A DNA stretch of 7,832 nt from Clostridia bacterium (GTDB lineage Bacteria; Bacillota_A; Clostridia; Oscillospirales; CAG-272). The position numbers were made by a program, and so were the translations under genes. Positions 1 through 6,781 of the stretch are shown here, in pieces (the stretch's first letter is position 1; every line of letters starts with the position of its first letter). Location of the stretch: NCBI GenBank assembly GCA_017457545.1, contig JAFTHF010000311.1, forward strand, positions 1 to 7,832, given 5' to 3'. The notes under the pieces were generated by a model. It was not told where the DNA came from, did no database searches, and worked only from the letters and a program-made list of their open reading frames with translations.

Positions 1-291
1 ATGTCAAGGGCTATTGACCCTGTTCTTGACGAATATGATTTTATAGAGGACGCATATCATTTAGAGGTTTCCTCTCCCGGACTTGAAAGAGATATCAAGA
101 CCGACTATCATATGGAAAGATGTATGGGCGAAAAAATTACAGTCAAGCTTTATGCCCCCATTAACGGCGCTAAGGTTATAGTTGGCGTATTAAACGGCTT
201 TGACGGTGAAAGCGTTAAGCTTATTACCGATGAGGAAATCAGTATTCCTCGCAAGGCTATTGCAAAGATGAATTTATATTTTGAGTTTTAA
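1..291 (+). CDS. rimP: Ribosome maturation factor RimP, C-terminal part (5' end outside window)
   Basis: RimP binds the 30S subunit and helps its late maturation. The family is about 150 residues; the 96 residues here correspond to the end of the N-terminal domain and the C-terminal SH3-like domain. The diagnostic motif is HLEVSSPGLERDIKT (residues 20-34 of this fragment), matching the family's LEVSSPGL(D/E)RPL signature. It is followed by a beta-rich stretch ending in NLYFEF. The ATG at base 1 is an internal methionine, since roughly 55 residues are missing upstream. The gene ends in TAA, 15 bp before nusA, the standard rimP-nusA linkage. Identification rests on the motif and the synteny. 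Confidence 0.93.
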   Translation: MSRAIDPVLDEYDFIEDAYHLEVSSPGLERDIKTDYHMERCMGEKITVKLYAPINGAKVIVGVLNGFDGESVKLITDEEISIPRKAIAKMNLYFEF

Positions 292-293
292 AT

Positions 294-299
294 AAGGAG
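294..299 (+). promoter_or_regulatory. Shine-Dalgarno site of nusA
   Basis: AAGGAG lies 7 nt before the ATG at 307, in the short gap after rimP. It fixes the nusA start and shows that this organism uses canonical anti-Shine-Dalgarno pairing. Confidence 0.85.
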
Positions 300-306
300 A
301 GAAAAA

Positions 307-1371
307 ATGAACAACGAGTTTTTTGAGGCCCTTGACATTTTGGAGAGGGAAAGACACATACCTAAGCAGTATATGCTTGAAAAGGTAGAGGCTGCGCTTA
401 CTGCGGCTTGCAAGAAGGAATACGGCGTTGCCAACATCACAGTAGTTATCGACCCCGATAAGAGAGATGTTAAGGTATACCGTAAGTTTACAATTGTTGC
501 TGAGGTTGAAGACCCTCAGACAGAAATGACAAAGGCAGATATCGAGGCATTCGAGGCTGAGCAGAAGGAAAAGGGACTTAAGGTTAAGACCCGTTCACGC
601 CGTCGCTCCATCGGCTCCGATTATGAATATGAGCTTCATACAAAGGAATTCCGCCGTCTTAGCGCACAGAATGCTAAGCAGGTTATTATTCAGGCAGTTC
701 GTGAGGCTGAAAGAAACCGTATGATGCGTGAGTACGAGGACAAGAAGGGTGAAATGCTTTCTGCCATCGTAACAAAGGTAGAGGATTCCACAGGTAATGT
801 AGTAGTTGATACAGGCATCTCACAGGCTGTTCTTCTTAAGACAGAGCAGATTCCCGGTGAGGTTATCAAGGTAGACGACAGAATCAAGGTGTTCGCTACT
901 CAGGTAAGCTCTGAGGCTAAGGGTCCTCTTGTAAACCTTACAAGACTTCACCCCGACCTTGTTAAGCGTCTTTTTGAAACAGAGGTTCCCGAAATTATGG
1001 ACGGAACCGTTATTATCAAGAACATCTGCCGTGAGGCAGGCTCCAGAACTAAAATCTCCGTTTATTCAAGAGATGACAGCGTAGATGCAGTCGGTGCTTG
1101 TATCGGTAACAGAGGCGCACGTATCTCCACCATCGTAAATGAGCTTAAGGGCGAAAAGATTGATATTATCCCCTACAATGATGACCCCTGCGAGTATGTT
1201 AAGGCAGCCCTCTCTCCTGCTGCAGTAAAGAGAGTTGACATTATAGACGAAAGAACAGCCAGCGTAGTGGTTGCCCCCGATCAGCTTTCACTTGCTATCG
1301 GTAAAATGGGTCAGAATGCCCGTCTTGCTGCTAAGCTTACAGGCTGTAAGATAGATATCAAGAGCGAATAA
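307..1371 (+). CDS. nusA: Transcription termination/antitermination factor NusA
   Basis: NusA binds RNA polymerase and nascent RNA, and modulates pausing, intrinsic termination and antitermination. At 354 residues it is the short Firmicutes form without the C-terminal acidic repeats of the enterobacterial protein. Visible order: the N-terminal RNAP-binding domain (about 1-130) with NNEFFEALDILERERHIPK at its start; an S1 domain (about 147-212, from GEMLSAIVTKVED); KH1 with its GxxG loop GNRG at 267-270; and KH2 with GKMG at 332-335, preceded by VVAPDQLSLAIG. The start is set by AAGGAG 7 nt upstream. It is co-transcribed with rimP upstream and ylxR 24 bp downstream. No frame damage is seen. 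Confidence 0.98.
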   Translation: MNNEFFEALDILERERHIPKQYMLEKVEAALTAACKKEYGVANITVVIDPDKRDVKVYRKFTIVAEVEDPQTEMTKADIEAFEAEQKEKGLKVKTRSRRRSIGSDYEYELHTKEFRRLSAQNAKQVIIQAVREAERNRMMREYEDKKGEMLSAIVTKVEDSTGNVVVDTGISQAVLLKTEQIPGEVIKVDDRIKVFATQVSSEAKGPLVNLTRLHPDLVKRLFETEVPEIMDGTVIIKNICREAGSRTKISVYSRDDSVDAVGACIGNRGARISTIVNELKGEKIDIIPYNDDPCEYVKAALSPAAVKRVDIIDERTASVVVAPDQLSLAIGKMGQNARLAAKLTGCKIDIKSE

Positions 1372-1395
1372 TCGCTTTGCGAAAGGGGACCGTTC

Positions 1396-1674
1396 ATGGA
1401 AAACAAAAAGGTCAAGAAAATACCCGAAAGAAAATGTCTTGGTTGCATGGAGACCTTCCCGAAGAAGGACCTTATAAGAGTTGTACGCACTCCCGAGGGA
1501 GAGGTGTGCATAGACTTAAAGGGCAAGATGTCCGGCAGAGGTGCCTACATCTGCAAAAAGGAAGCATGTCTTAAAAAGGCAATAAAGTCTAAGAGAATTC
1601 AGTCAAATCTTGAGGTTGAAATCTCGGAAAGCCTTATTGACAATCTTACAAAGGAGCTTTCACGTGAGGACTGA
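1396..1674 (+). CDS. ylxR: YlxR-family RNase P modulator (RnpM)
   Basis: The protein has 92 residues, typical for the family. YlxR is a small basic RNA-binding protein encoded between nusA and infB; in Bacillus subtilis it is reported to bind and modulate RNase P (name RnpM). Family hallmarks are present: RKCLGCMETFPKKDLIRVVR (residues 12-31) with the paired cysteines C14 and C17, and GRGAYIC (47-53) followed by C58 and a basic helix KKAIKSKRIQS. The start at 1396 is supported by GAAAGGGG about 8 nt upstream. Its last codons overlap the GTG start of ylxQ, suggesting translational coupling. It is the only full-length gene of this operon that ends in TGA. Confidence 0.94.
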   Translation: MENKKVKKIPERKCLGCMETFPKKDLIRVVRTPEGEVCIDLKGKMSGRGAYICKKEACLKKAIKSKRIQSNLEVEISESLIDNLTKELSRED

Positions 1675-1984
1675 GAAATTTCTTTTGATGCTGGGTTTAT
1701 GCAAAAGAGCGGGAGCTGTAATAATCGGTACTCCCATGGTTGTAAAGGCGCTGCAGGATAAAAAGGCAGTTAAGGTATTCTATTCATGCGATGCCTCAGC
1801 CAATACAGAAAAAAGAATTACGGACAAATGCGCCTACTATAAGGTTGAATGCGTAAGGACCTCATATACATCGGAGGAGCTTGGCAGGGCAGTAGGCAAA
1901 ACGGGAGCAGTTTGCGCCCTTGGTATAACAGACAAAAATTTTTCTAATGAACTTTCCACCCTTAATCTAAATGAAAAGAGGTAA
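1664..1984 (+). CDS. ylxQ: YlxQ, L7Ae/L30e-family putative RNA-binding protein (GTG start)
   Basis: This is a 106-residue protein of the ribosomal L7Ae/L30e/S12e fold, which binds kink-turn-like RNA. The precise role of YlxQ is not established. The N-terminus [19 protein letters not shown] is characteristic (helix 1 plus the RAG turn), followed by [20 protein letters not shown] and the closing strand [15 protein letters not shown] chose the GTG at 1664 because AAGGAG (1651-1656) sits 7 nt before it and the family N-terminus begins there. The ATG at 1610 in the same frame would add 18 non-homologous residues from the antisense-like reading of ylxR. It overlaps ylxR by 11 bp and ends 5 bp before infB. 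Confidence 0.9.
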   Translation: MRTEKFLLMLGLCKRAGAVIIGTPMVVKALQDKKAVKVFYSCDASANTEKRITDKCAYYKVECVRTSYTSEELGRAVGKTGAVCALGITDKNFSNELSTLNLNEKR

Positions 1985-1989
1985 GATAT

Positions 1990-3783
1990 ATGGCAGAAAT
2001 GGTAAAAGTTAAGGATTTTGCAAAGAATTTCGGACTTGATATAAAGGATGCTACTAAAATAATTGAGGATTCAGGACTTCTCGGCTCAGCTCAGCTTGGC
2101 GAAGCTGTTGATATGGCAGTTGTCAACACCATCGTTAACAATATGACAAAGGATATATCGAGAAAGCTTGATAATTACCTTAAGCCCGAGGAGAAGAAGC
2201 CTGCACCTAAGAAGGAAGCACCAAAGCCTGCTCCCAAGGCAGAGCCCAAGCCCGAGGTAAAGAAGGAAGCACCTAAGGCTGAGCCTAAGAAGGAAGAGCC
2301 TAAGGTAGAACTTAAGCCCGAAATTAAGCCTGAGGTTAAAAAGGAAGCGCCCAAGGCTGAAGCAAAGGCAGAGCCTAAGCCCGAGGTTAAGGATGATGCA
2401 AGACCTCAGCAGGATAACCGTCAGGTAAGAAACGACAGAAACGACAGATTTGACAGAAGTCGTGACAATAATCAGCCAAGAAGAGAGGATAACCGTCCAC
2501 AGGGCGACCGTCCTAACTTCAATAACGGAGAAAAGAAGCCCTTTAATAAGGAATTTAATAAGGACTTCAACAGAGATAACCGTGATAACCGTGACAATCG
2601 TCCTCAGGGCGACCGTCCTAACTTCAACAACGGTGAAAAGAAACCCTTTAACAAGGAATTTAACAAGGACTTCAACAGAGATAACAGACCTCAGGGTAAT
2701 AAGCAGAATAACTTCTTCGATAAGGACAGAGAGGATAACCGTCCAAGAGTTACACCTAAGCCCAAGGTTAAGCAGCCCGAAAGCAATGTAATCGAAATCA
2801 AGAAGAAGACAGGCGCTACCCGTGTTGTAGATACAAGAATGTCCTCTGTTGACCTTTCCAAGTATGATGAAAGGCTTGACAGCTTCGGCTCATACGATAA
2901 CTACGGCTCCTCCAAGCAGAAGCTTAAGAAGCAGAACAACAAGGATCCCCATGCAAGCTCCAAGAAGGAAAAGGAGCGTATGGCTATGGAAAAGATGAAG
3001 CGCGCTGCCTTCGAAAAGGCAAAGAACACTCAGCTTTCCATTACAGTTCCCGATGAAATCACAGTTGGTGAGCTTGCTTCACGTCTTAAGGTTTCCTCAA
3101 GTGAGCTTATAAAGAAGCTTATGATGATGGGCGTTATGGCAACAGTAAATCAGGTTATCGACTACGATACAGCATACATTATGGCTGATGAGCTTGGTGC
3201 TAAGGTTACCAAGGAGGTAGTTGTTACAATCGAAGAAAAGCTCTTTGATGAGGCAGAGGATACTGCTGATACACTTCAGGAAAGAGCGCCCGTTGTCTGC
3301 GTAATGGGTCACGTTGACCACGGTAAGACATCACTTCTTGACGCAATCAGACATACTCACGTAACCACAGGTGAGGCAGGCGGTATTACTCAGCATATCG
3401 GTGCTTACAGAGTTAATATTGAGGGTAAGGATATTACATTCCTTGATACCCCCGGTCACGAGGCGTTCACAGCTATGAGACTCCGTGGTGCTATGGCGAC
3501 AGATATTGCTATCATCGTTGTAGCTGCCGATGACGGTATTATGCCTCAGACAGTAGAGGCTATCAACCATGCAAAGGCTGCAGGCGTTGATATTATCGTT
3601 GCAATCAATAAGATGGATAAGCCTACTGCAAATCCCGACCAGATTATGCAGGAGCTTACAAAATATGACTTAGTTCCCGAGCAGTGGGGTGGTGACGTAA
3701 TCTGCGTTCCCGTATCTGCTCACACAAGAATGGGTCTTGATGACCTTCTTGAAACTATTCTTCTTGTTGCCGAGGTTAAGTAG
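1990..3783 (+). CDS. infB: Translation initiation factor IF-2, upstream part: linker and GTPase domain, ending at a premature TAG
   Basis: IF-2 is the GTPase that brings fMet-tRNA to the 30S subunit and promotes subunit joining. This 597-codon segment holds an IF2_N module at the start ([21 protein letters not shown]), a K/P/A/E-rich linker (about 65-135), an N/R/D-rich linker with a tandem repeat (167-237), and a second IF2_N-like module (about 352-405, [20 protein letters not shown]). The G domain follows, with G1 GHVDHGKT at 440-447, G3 DTPGH at 486-490, G4 NKMD at 540-543 and G5 SAH at 576-578. It then stops at TAG (3781) although the same frame continues without further interruption as IF-2 domains II-IV. 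Alone, the product would lack the tRNA-binding C-terminus and should not be functional. The ribosome binding site (AGAGGTAAG) lies in the end of ylxQ. Confidence 0.93.
   Translation: MAEMVKVKDFAKNFGLDIKDATKIIEDSGLLGSAQLGEAVDMAVVNTIVNNMTKDISRKLDNYLKPEEKKPAPKKEAPKPAPKAEPKPEVKKEAPKAEPKKEEPKVELKPEIKPEVKKEAPKAEAKAEPKPEVKDDARPQQDNRQVRNDRNDRFDRSRDNNQPRREDNRPQGDRPNFNNGEKKPFNKEFNKDFNRDNRDNRDNRPQGDRPNFNNGEKKPFNKEFNKDFNRDNRPQGNKQNNFFDKDREDNRPRVTPKPKVKQPESNVIEIKKKTGATRVVDTRMSSVDLSKYDERLDSFGSYDNYGSSKQKLKKQNNKDPHASSKKEKERMAMEKMKRAAFEKAKNTQLSITVPDEITVGELASRLKVSSSELIKKLMMMGVMATVNQVIDYDTAYIMADELGAKVTKEVVVTIEEKLFDEAEDTADTLQERAPVVCVMGHVDHGKTSLLDAIRHTHVTTGEAGGITQHIGAYRVNIEGKDITFLDTPGHEAFTAMRLRGAMATDIAIIVVAADDGIMPQTVEAINHAKAAGVDIIVAINKMDKPTANPDQIMQELTKYDLVPEQWGGDVICVPVSAHTRMGLDDLLETILLVAEVK
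2182..2400 (+). repeat. Lys/Pro/Ala/Glu-rich low-complexity repeat coding for part of the IF-2 linker
   Basis: Irregular iterations of units such as [14 protein letters not shown] and KAEPKPEV run through this stretch. Low-complexity charged linkers are normal in IF-2 N-termini and vary between strains; they are expected to be disordered and not catalytic. Confidence 0.75.
2488..2700 (+). repeat. Tandem repeat inside infB (29-residue Asn/Arg/Phe-rich unit)
   Basis: Two near-identical 87-bp copies (2488-2574 and 2593-2679) encode the same 29 residues, from [17 protein letters not shown] to FNKDFNR. They are separated by six codons for DNRDNR and followed by a partial third copy, DNRPQGN (2680-2700). 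The protein identity is complete while the DNA differs at synonymous sites (for example CCA/CCT, AAT/AAC). The duplication is therefore not brand new and the amino-acid sequence looks constrained. Confidence 0.88.
3781..3783 (+). other. In-frame TAG interrupting infB
   Basis: The codon is number 598 of infB. It falls between VAEVK and [11 protein letters not shown], where IF-2 proteins usually have Glu (sometimes Gln), as in EVEELKANP. A single substitution from GAG or CAG explains it. There is no frameshift, and the reading frame stays open to 4776. Confidence 0.95.
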
Positions 3784-4776
3784 CTTAAGGCTAATCCCGA
3801 CCGTCGTGCTAAGGGTATAGTTATTGAGGCTAAGCTTGATAAGGGTAGAGGCCCTGTTGCTACTATCCTTGTTCAGAACGGTACACTTAAGAGTGGCGAT
3901 GTTGTAATCGCAGGTACATCTGTAGGTCACGTAAGAGCTATGACCGACCATACAGGCAAGGTTCTTAAGCTTGCAGGCCCCAGCGTTCCTGTTGAAATCA
4001 CAGGTCTTGATGAGGTGCCTCTTGCAGGTGATGAGTTCAACGCTGTTGAGGATGAAAAGATGGCAAGAACTCTTGCTGAGCAGAGAAAGCAGAAGGCTAA
4101 GGAGGAAATCTTTAAGGCTAATGCTAAGGTTAACCTTGATGACCTCTTCAATCAGATCAGCGAGGGTACAAAGGAAATCAACATTATCGTAAAGGCAGAC
4201 GTTGGTGGCTCAGCTGAGGCTGTTAAGGCATCACTTATTAAGCTTTCCAACGCAGAGGTTAAGGTTAACGTTATTCATATGGGTGTTGGTGGTATTACAG
4301 AAAGCGACGTAATGCTTGCTGCAGCATCCAATGCAATTATCGTAGGCTTTAACGTTCGTCCCGACAAGAGTGCAATTGACTCTGCCGCAAGACAGAATAT
4401 CGATATCAGAACACACAGAATCATTTACGAAATCATCGAAGAAATCGAAGCCGCTATGAAGGGTATGCTTGCTCCTACCTATAAGGAGGTTATCAACGGT
4501 CACGCTGAGGTTCGTCAGACCATCAGAGTTCCCAACGTTGGTACAATCGCAGGTAGCTACATTCAGGACGGTAAGATTACACGCTCCTCACAGATAAGAG
4601 TTATCCGTGACGGTATAGTAATATTTGAAGATAAGATCTCCAGTCTCCGTCGTTTCAAGGACGACGTAAAGGAAGTAGCAGCAGGCTACGAGTGTGGTGT
4701 TGGACTTGATAAGTTTAACGACATTAAGGAAGGGGATATTTTGGAAGCCTTTGAAATGCAAGAAGTTTCCAGATAA
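3784..4776 (+). CDS. infB: IF-2 downstream part: domains II-IV, in frame after the internal TAG
   Basis: This is the continuation of infB in the same frame, 330 residues to the usual C-terminus. Visible parts are domain II ([20 protein letters not shown], then [13 protein letters not shown]), domain III ([18 protein letters not shown], then [19 protein letters not shown]) and the initiator-tRNA-binding C2 domain ([20 protein letters not shown], then the end [12 protein letters not shown]). The first ATG after the stop is at 3940, 52 codons in; starting there would remove most of domain II, and no good ribosome binding site precedes it. Independent expression of this half is therefore unlikely. 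Either the TAG is read through or absent in the real genome, or the gene is broken. Conservation of the whole segment argues that the lesion is very recent or an artefact. Confidence 0.9.
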   Translation, partial: LKANPDRRAKGIVIEAKLDKGRGPVATILVQNGTLKSGDVVIAGTSVGHVRAMTDHTGKVLKLAGPSVPVEITGLDEVPLAGDEFNAVEDEKMARTLAEQRKQKAKEEIFKANAKVNLDDLFNQISEGTKEINIIVKADVGGSAEAVKASLIKLSNAEVKVNVIHMGVGGITESDVMLAAASNAIIVGFNVRPDKSAIDSAARQNIDIRTHRIIYEIIEEIEAAMKGMLAPTYKEVINGHAEVRQTIRVPNVGTIAGSYIQDGKITRSSQIRVIRDGIVIFEDKISSLRRFKDDVKEVAAGYECGVGLDKFNDIKEGDILEAFEMQEVSR

Positions 4777-4893
4777 AGCTTGATAAGCTACGTGTTCCGT
4801 TGTTGCTCCTCACTTGTGACCTCGACTATCACTAAGATAGCCGTCGCCCCCAAGTTTGCGGTGCGCCTAGGAACACTTGCTTCTAAAGCTTTA
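4774..4893. repeat. Long imperfect palindrome (about 120 bp) starting at the infB stop codon
   Basis: The left arm (4774-4830) starts TAAAGCTTGATAAGC and contains GTGTTCC. The right arm (4836-4893), read on the minus strand, starts TAAAGCTTTAGAAGC and also contains GTGTTCC. The arms also share ACTTG, CGAC and the central stem CTATC/GATAG around loop ACTAA (4831-4835). The first three bases of the left arm are the infB TAA. There is no T-run after the right arm, so it is not a standard intrinsic terminator. It could be a miniature inverted-repeat element, a structured RNA or a processing signal. Confidence 0.7.
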
Positions 4894-4990
4894 TCGCACT
4901 ACGTGTGGTGCGCCTTGTCTAACTTGTCACTGAATTATCTGGTGCGCTACGGACACCGTTGCCCGTCACCTGTGGTATACCTTGAGTGAC
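4894..4990. repeat. Diverged repeat modules adjoining the palindrome
   Basis: The motif CTACGTGT or CTACGGAC recurs at 4788, 4899 and 4947. GGTGCGC(C/T)T-like words recur at 4860, 4907 and 4941. An (A/C)ACTTGT(G/C)AC word followed a few bases later by TATC occurs at 4811-4830 and 4921-4939. CCGTTG followed by a TCAC(C/T)TGTG word occurs near 4797 and 4956. This suggests degenerate copies of one ~45-bp module. No convincing gene is seen here; the open frame from 4780 is a by-product. Confidence 0.5.
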
Positions 4991-5075
4991 TTGGCTATTT
5001 GAGAGGCAGAGGCGAAAAAGTGGCGGGGAGTGTAGGATTTTTGCAGAAAATGCTTTAAATGAAATGGATTATAAA

Positions 5076-5600
5076 ATGAAGATTAAACGAATTATCAGCT
5101 TTGCTATGTGCTTGATTATGCTTGTGTGCTGTGGTCTTTGCTTTGTGGGATGCGATGAGGAAAACGGTGGTGGAAAACCAAAGGATCCTTGTGAGCATGA
5201 ATGGGGTGAATGGTCCTTTATTAAGGCTCCCACATGCGATACAGAAGGTGAAAAGACACACTCATGCATTAAGTGTGGAGGATTTCAGCTTGAAAAGGCT
5301 GAAAAAATCGACCACGTGTATAAATTAGAGCACTGGACGTGGAGTGACAGCAAGAAAAATGCTTATCTTCTCGGCGTATGCACTTACAATATGAAGCATA
5401 CAAATGTTTTTGAGGGTAAGATTGAAGAGAAAATAACAGTAGCTGCTACATGTGGCAAGGACGGACAAAAAACCCTTACTGCCACAGTTGAATACGGTGG
5501 AAAAACCTATACAGATGAAATAACTGTTACTATTCCTGCGACTGGAAACCACACCTACGTAGGTGGGGTTTGCACCGTTTGTCAGTCTCCCGAAGCATAA
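5076..5600 (+). CDS. Small secreted lipoprotein with Cys/His/Trp-rich motifs
   Basis: The predicted 174-residue precursor begins MKIKRIISFAMCLIMLVCCG and has a lipobox-like FVGC with the lipidated Cys at position 26. An acidic/Gly linker (DEENGGGKPKD) follows, so the protein should be anchored to the outer face of the membrane. The mature part has HEWGEWSFIKAPTCDTEGEK followed by HSCIKCGG, a pattern often repeated in clostridial surface proteins. A second ATCGKDGQKT segment leads into an Ig-like beta stretch and a final GGVCTVC. The start is uncertain: ATGs at 5064 and 4986 are also in frame, but only 5076 gives a clean signal peptide, and none has a strong ribosome binding site. No promoter was recognised. 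Function is unknown; the paired Cys motifs could bind metal or form disulfides. Confidence 0.75.
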   Translation: MKIKRIISFAMCLIMLVCCGLCFVGCDEENGGGKPKDPCEHEWGEWSFIKAPTCDTEGEKTHSCIKCGGFQLEKAEKIDHVYKLEHWTWSDSKKNAYLLGVCTYNMKHTNVFEGKIEEKITVAATCGKDGQKTLTATVEYGGKTYTDEITVTIPATGNHTYVGGVCTVCQSPEA

Positions 5601-5605
5601 AAATT

Positions 5606-5636
5606 AATCACCACTTTTCTTAAGTGGTGATTTTTT
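5606..5636 (+). terminator. Intrinsic terminator after the lipoprotein gene
   Basis: A ten-base-pair stem ATCACCACTT/AAGTGGTGAT closes a five-base loop (TTCTT). A run of six T at 5631-5636 starts at the last base of the stem. It lies just after the TAA at 5600. Confidence 0.9.
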
Positions 5637-5647
5637 GTGCATAAATA

Positions 5648-5676
5648 TTGATTTTTCAGACGAATAGTGTTAAAAT
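5648..5676 (+). promoter_or_regulatory. Sigma-A type promoter for the membrane-protein gene
   Basis: TTGATT (5648-5653) and TAAAAT (5671-5676) are separated by 17 bp, directly after the terminator at 5606-5636 and about 57 bp before the ATG at 5733. Both hexamers are close to consensus. Confidence 0.65.
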
Positions 5677-5732
5677 ATTTTTGCCTTCTAAAGACAAATT
5701 TTAGTTAATTTTGAAATTTAAGGAGAAAAATT

Positions 5733-6584
5733 ATGAACGGTGAGGTTTGGGCACGTTTCTTCAGCGAAGGCTTTTTTGGCTATGGAGAAAAGGGCAACTT
5801 TAAGTATTGGTCACTTGCACATTTTATTCCGATTATTATTCTTGGTGTATGCATCTATCTTATTTTCCGTTACCGTGAAAAGCTGAGAGACTGGAAGCAC
5901 GAGGGTGATTTCCGTTTTGCCATGGGTGTGGCTATGATTATCTGTGAGATGTCATATTATTGGCGTCTTATGTACGTAGGCCCGGGCAATTTAGCAGAGC
6001 ATAATATGCTTGACAAGTTTCAGCTTCAGGTATGTGGCTGGACATGTATCCTTGCAGCCTTTATGATGTTTAAAAAGAGTAAGTTTATATATCCTATTTG
6101 CTTCTATGTATGCTTCACCTTGGGACTTTTCCCACTTCTTACCCCTGCTGTAATTTCCACAACAGGCCCTGCATACTACCGTTATTATCAGTACTGGATA
6201 GAGCATATTTTACCACCTCTTTCCGTATTCTATATGACCTTTGTACACGGCTTCCGTCCCAAGCTTACAGGCATTGCCAAGGCAACAGGCTTTATGTCAA
6301 TTCTCGTAACCCTTGCCATGATATTCAACTTTAACCTGCCTAAGCTTGTTGCTGACCTCGAGCCCGGCTATTCCCCCAACTATCTCTATCTTGCAGTAGG
6401 CACACTTGAGGGTGGTGGCTCAGTTATGGATATCCTTGTTAAGATAGCACCAAACGTATGGGGCAGACTTGTCCTTCTTATAGCTTTGGTAGAGGCGATC
6501 TTCTTTGCAGCCTACTTTGCCCATAAGGGAATAATCAAGCTGTATAACTACATACTTTCCAAAAAGCAAGCTAAAGCAGAATAA
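5733..6584 (+). CDS. YwaF/TP0381-type integral membrane protein (TIGR02206-like)
   Basis: This 283-residue protein has about seven hydrophobic segments (about 30-46, 61-80, 98-113, 118-134, 157-172, 185-200, 244-262). Its features recall the YwaF/TP0381 family of bacterial membrane proteins: an early HFIPIIIL segment, a charged loop before helix 2, IEHILPPLSVFYMTFVHGFRP around helix 5, and SPNYLYL between helices 6 and 7. The biochemical role of this family is unknown to me. AAGGAG sits close before the ATG. The gene has its own promoter and terminator and is therefore monocistronic. Codon use matches the upstream housekeeping genes, so it looks native. Family assignment is from pattern memory and not from a search. 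Confidence 0.78.
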   Translation: MNGEVWARFFSEGFFGYGEKGNFKYWSLAHFIPIIILGVCIYLIFRYREKLRDWKHEGDFRFAMGVAMIICEMSYYWRLMYVGPGNLAEHNMLDKFQLQVCGWTCILAAFMMFKKSKFIYPICFYVCFTLGLFPLLTPAVISTTGPAYYRYYQYWIEHILPPLSVFYMTFVHGFRPKLTGIAKATGFMSILVTLAMIFNFNLPKLVADLEPGYSPNYLYLAVGTLEGGGSVMDILVKIAPNVWGRLVLLIALVEAIFFAAYFAHKGIIKLYNYILSKKQAKAE

Positions 6585-6586
6585 AT

Positions 6587-6614
6587 AAAAAGCGCAGATT
6601 AGTCTGCGCTTTTT
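6587..6614 (+). terminator. Intrinsic terminator after the membrane-protein gene
   Basis: A twelve-base-pair stem with core AGCGCAGA/TCTGCGCT, flanked by an A-run and a T-run, closes a TTAG loop. The symmetry means it could work on both strands. It starts 2 bp after the TAA. Confidence 0.92.
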
Positions 6615-6642
6615 ATTGTCCTGTTTTCAGTACACCGATGTC

Positions 6643-6671
6643 TTTACAATAGTTTTCGCTTTTGCTATAAT
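6643..6671 (+). promoter_or_regulatory. Near-consensus sigma-A promoter before the accessory genes
   Basis: TTTACA (6643-6648) is followed by 17 bp and a perfect TATAAT (6666-6671), with a TG pair just upstream of the -10 box (TGCTATAAT). Its strength is out of proportion to the tiny genes that follow. An exact operator-like half-site (TTGTCCTGT, 6616-6624) lies 18 bp upstream of the -35 box. Confidence 0.8.
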
Positions 6672-6684
6672 TAAATAAAGGACG

Positions 6685-6753
6685 GTGATCAGCTTGGAAA
6701 AAATATGGAGCAATTACCTTAGAGACGCTAAACTTAATAAATACAATTGTTAA
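6685..6753 (+). CDS. Micro-ORF behind the strong promoter: leader peptide or truncated gene start
   Basis: The frame can start at GTG 6685 (22 residues) or TTG 6694 (19 residues, LEKIWSNYLRDAKLNKYNC with the first L read as Met). AAAGGA lies upstream at about 6677. It ends in TAA, 28 bp before the next gene. The sequence looks like the N-terminal helix of a normal protein. It may therefore be the surviving 5' end of a deleted gene, or a short leader. I do not recognise it. Confidence 0.35.
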   Translation: MISLEKIWSNYLRDAKLNKYNC

Positions 6754-6781
6754 AAATATTACAAGTAAAAGGTAAAATAAT

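Noticed and set aside
1372..1382. Small hairpin TCGC-TTT-GCGA just before the ylxR ribosome binding site
   Set aside because: A four-base-pair stem is too weak to call a regulatory element.
1610..1663. ATG at 1610 as the ylxQ start
   Set aside because: It lies deep inside ylxR and adds residues unlike the family; GTG 1664 has AAGGAG at ideal distance.
3781..3783. Genome-wide UAG reassignment as explanation for the infB stop
   Set aside because: Only one in-frame TAG occurs in the whole window and the site normally carries Glu; reassignment known to me in bacteria or phages would give Gln and many more cases. Kept only as a test.
3097..3951. Three minus-strand open frames within infB
   Set aside because: They lie antisense to highly conserved IF-2 domains, arise from its codon bias, and have no start signals.
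4774..4893. Intrinsic terminator of the infB operon
   Set aside because: The palindrome is long but lacks a GC-rich compact stem followed by T residues.
4780..4989. A 69-residue gene in the repeat region
   Set aside because: The frame runs through palindrome arms and repeat modules, has no ribosome binding site, and its composition follows the repeats.
4986..5075. An upstream start of the lipoprotein at 4986
   Set aside because: It would put 30 charged, non-signal residues before a clean signal peptide and lipobox.
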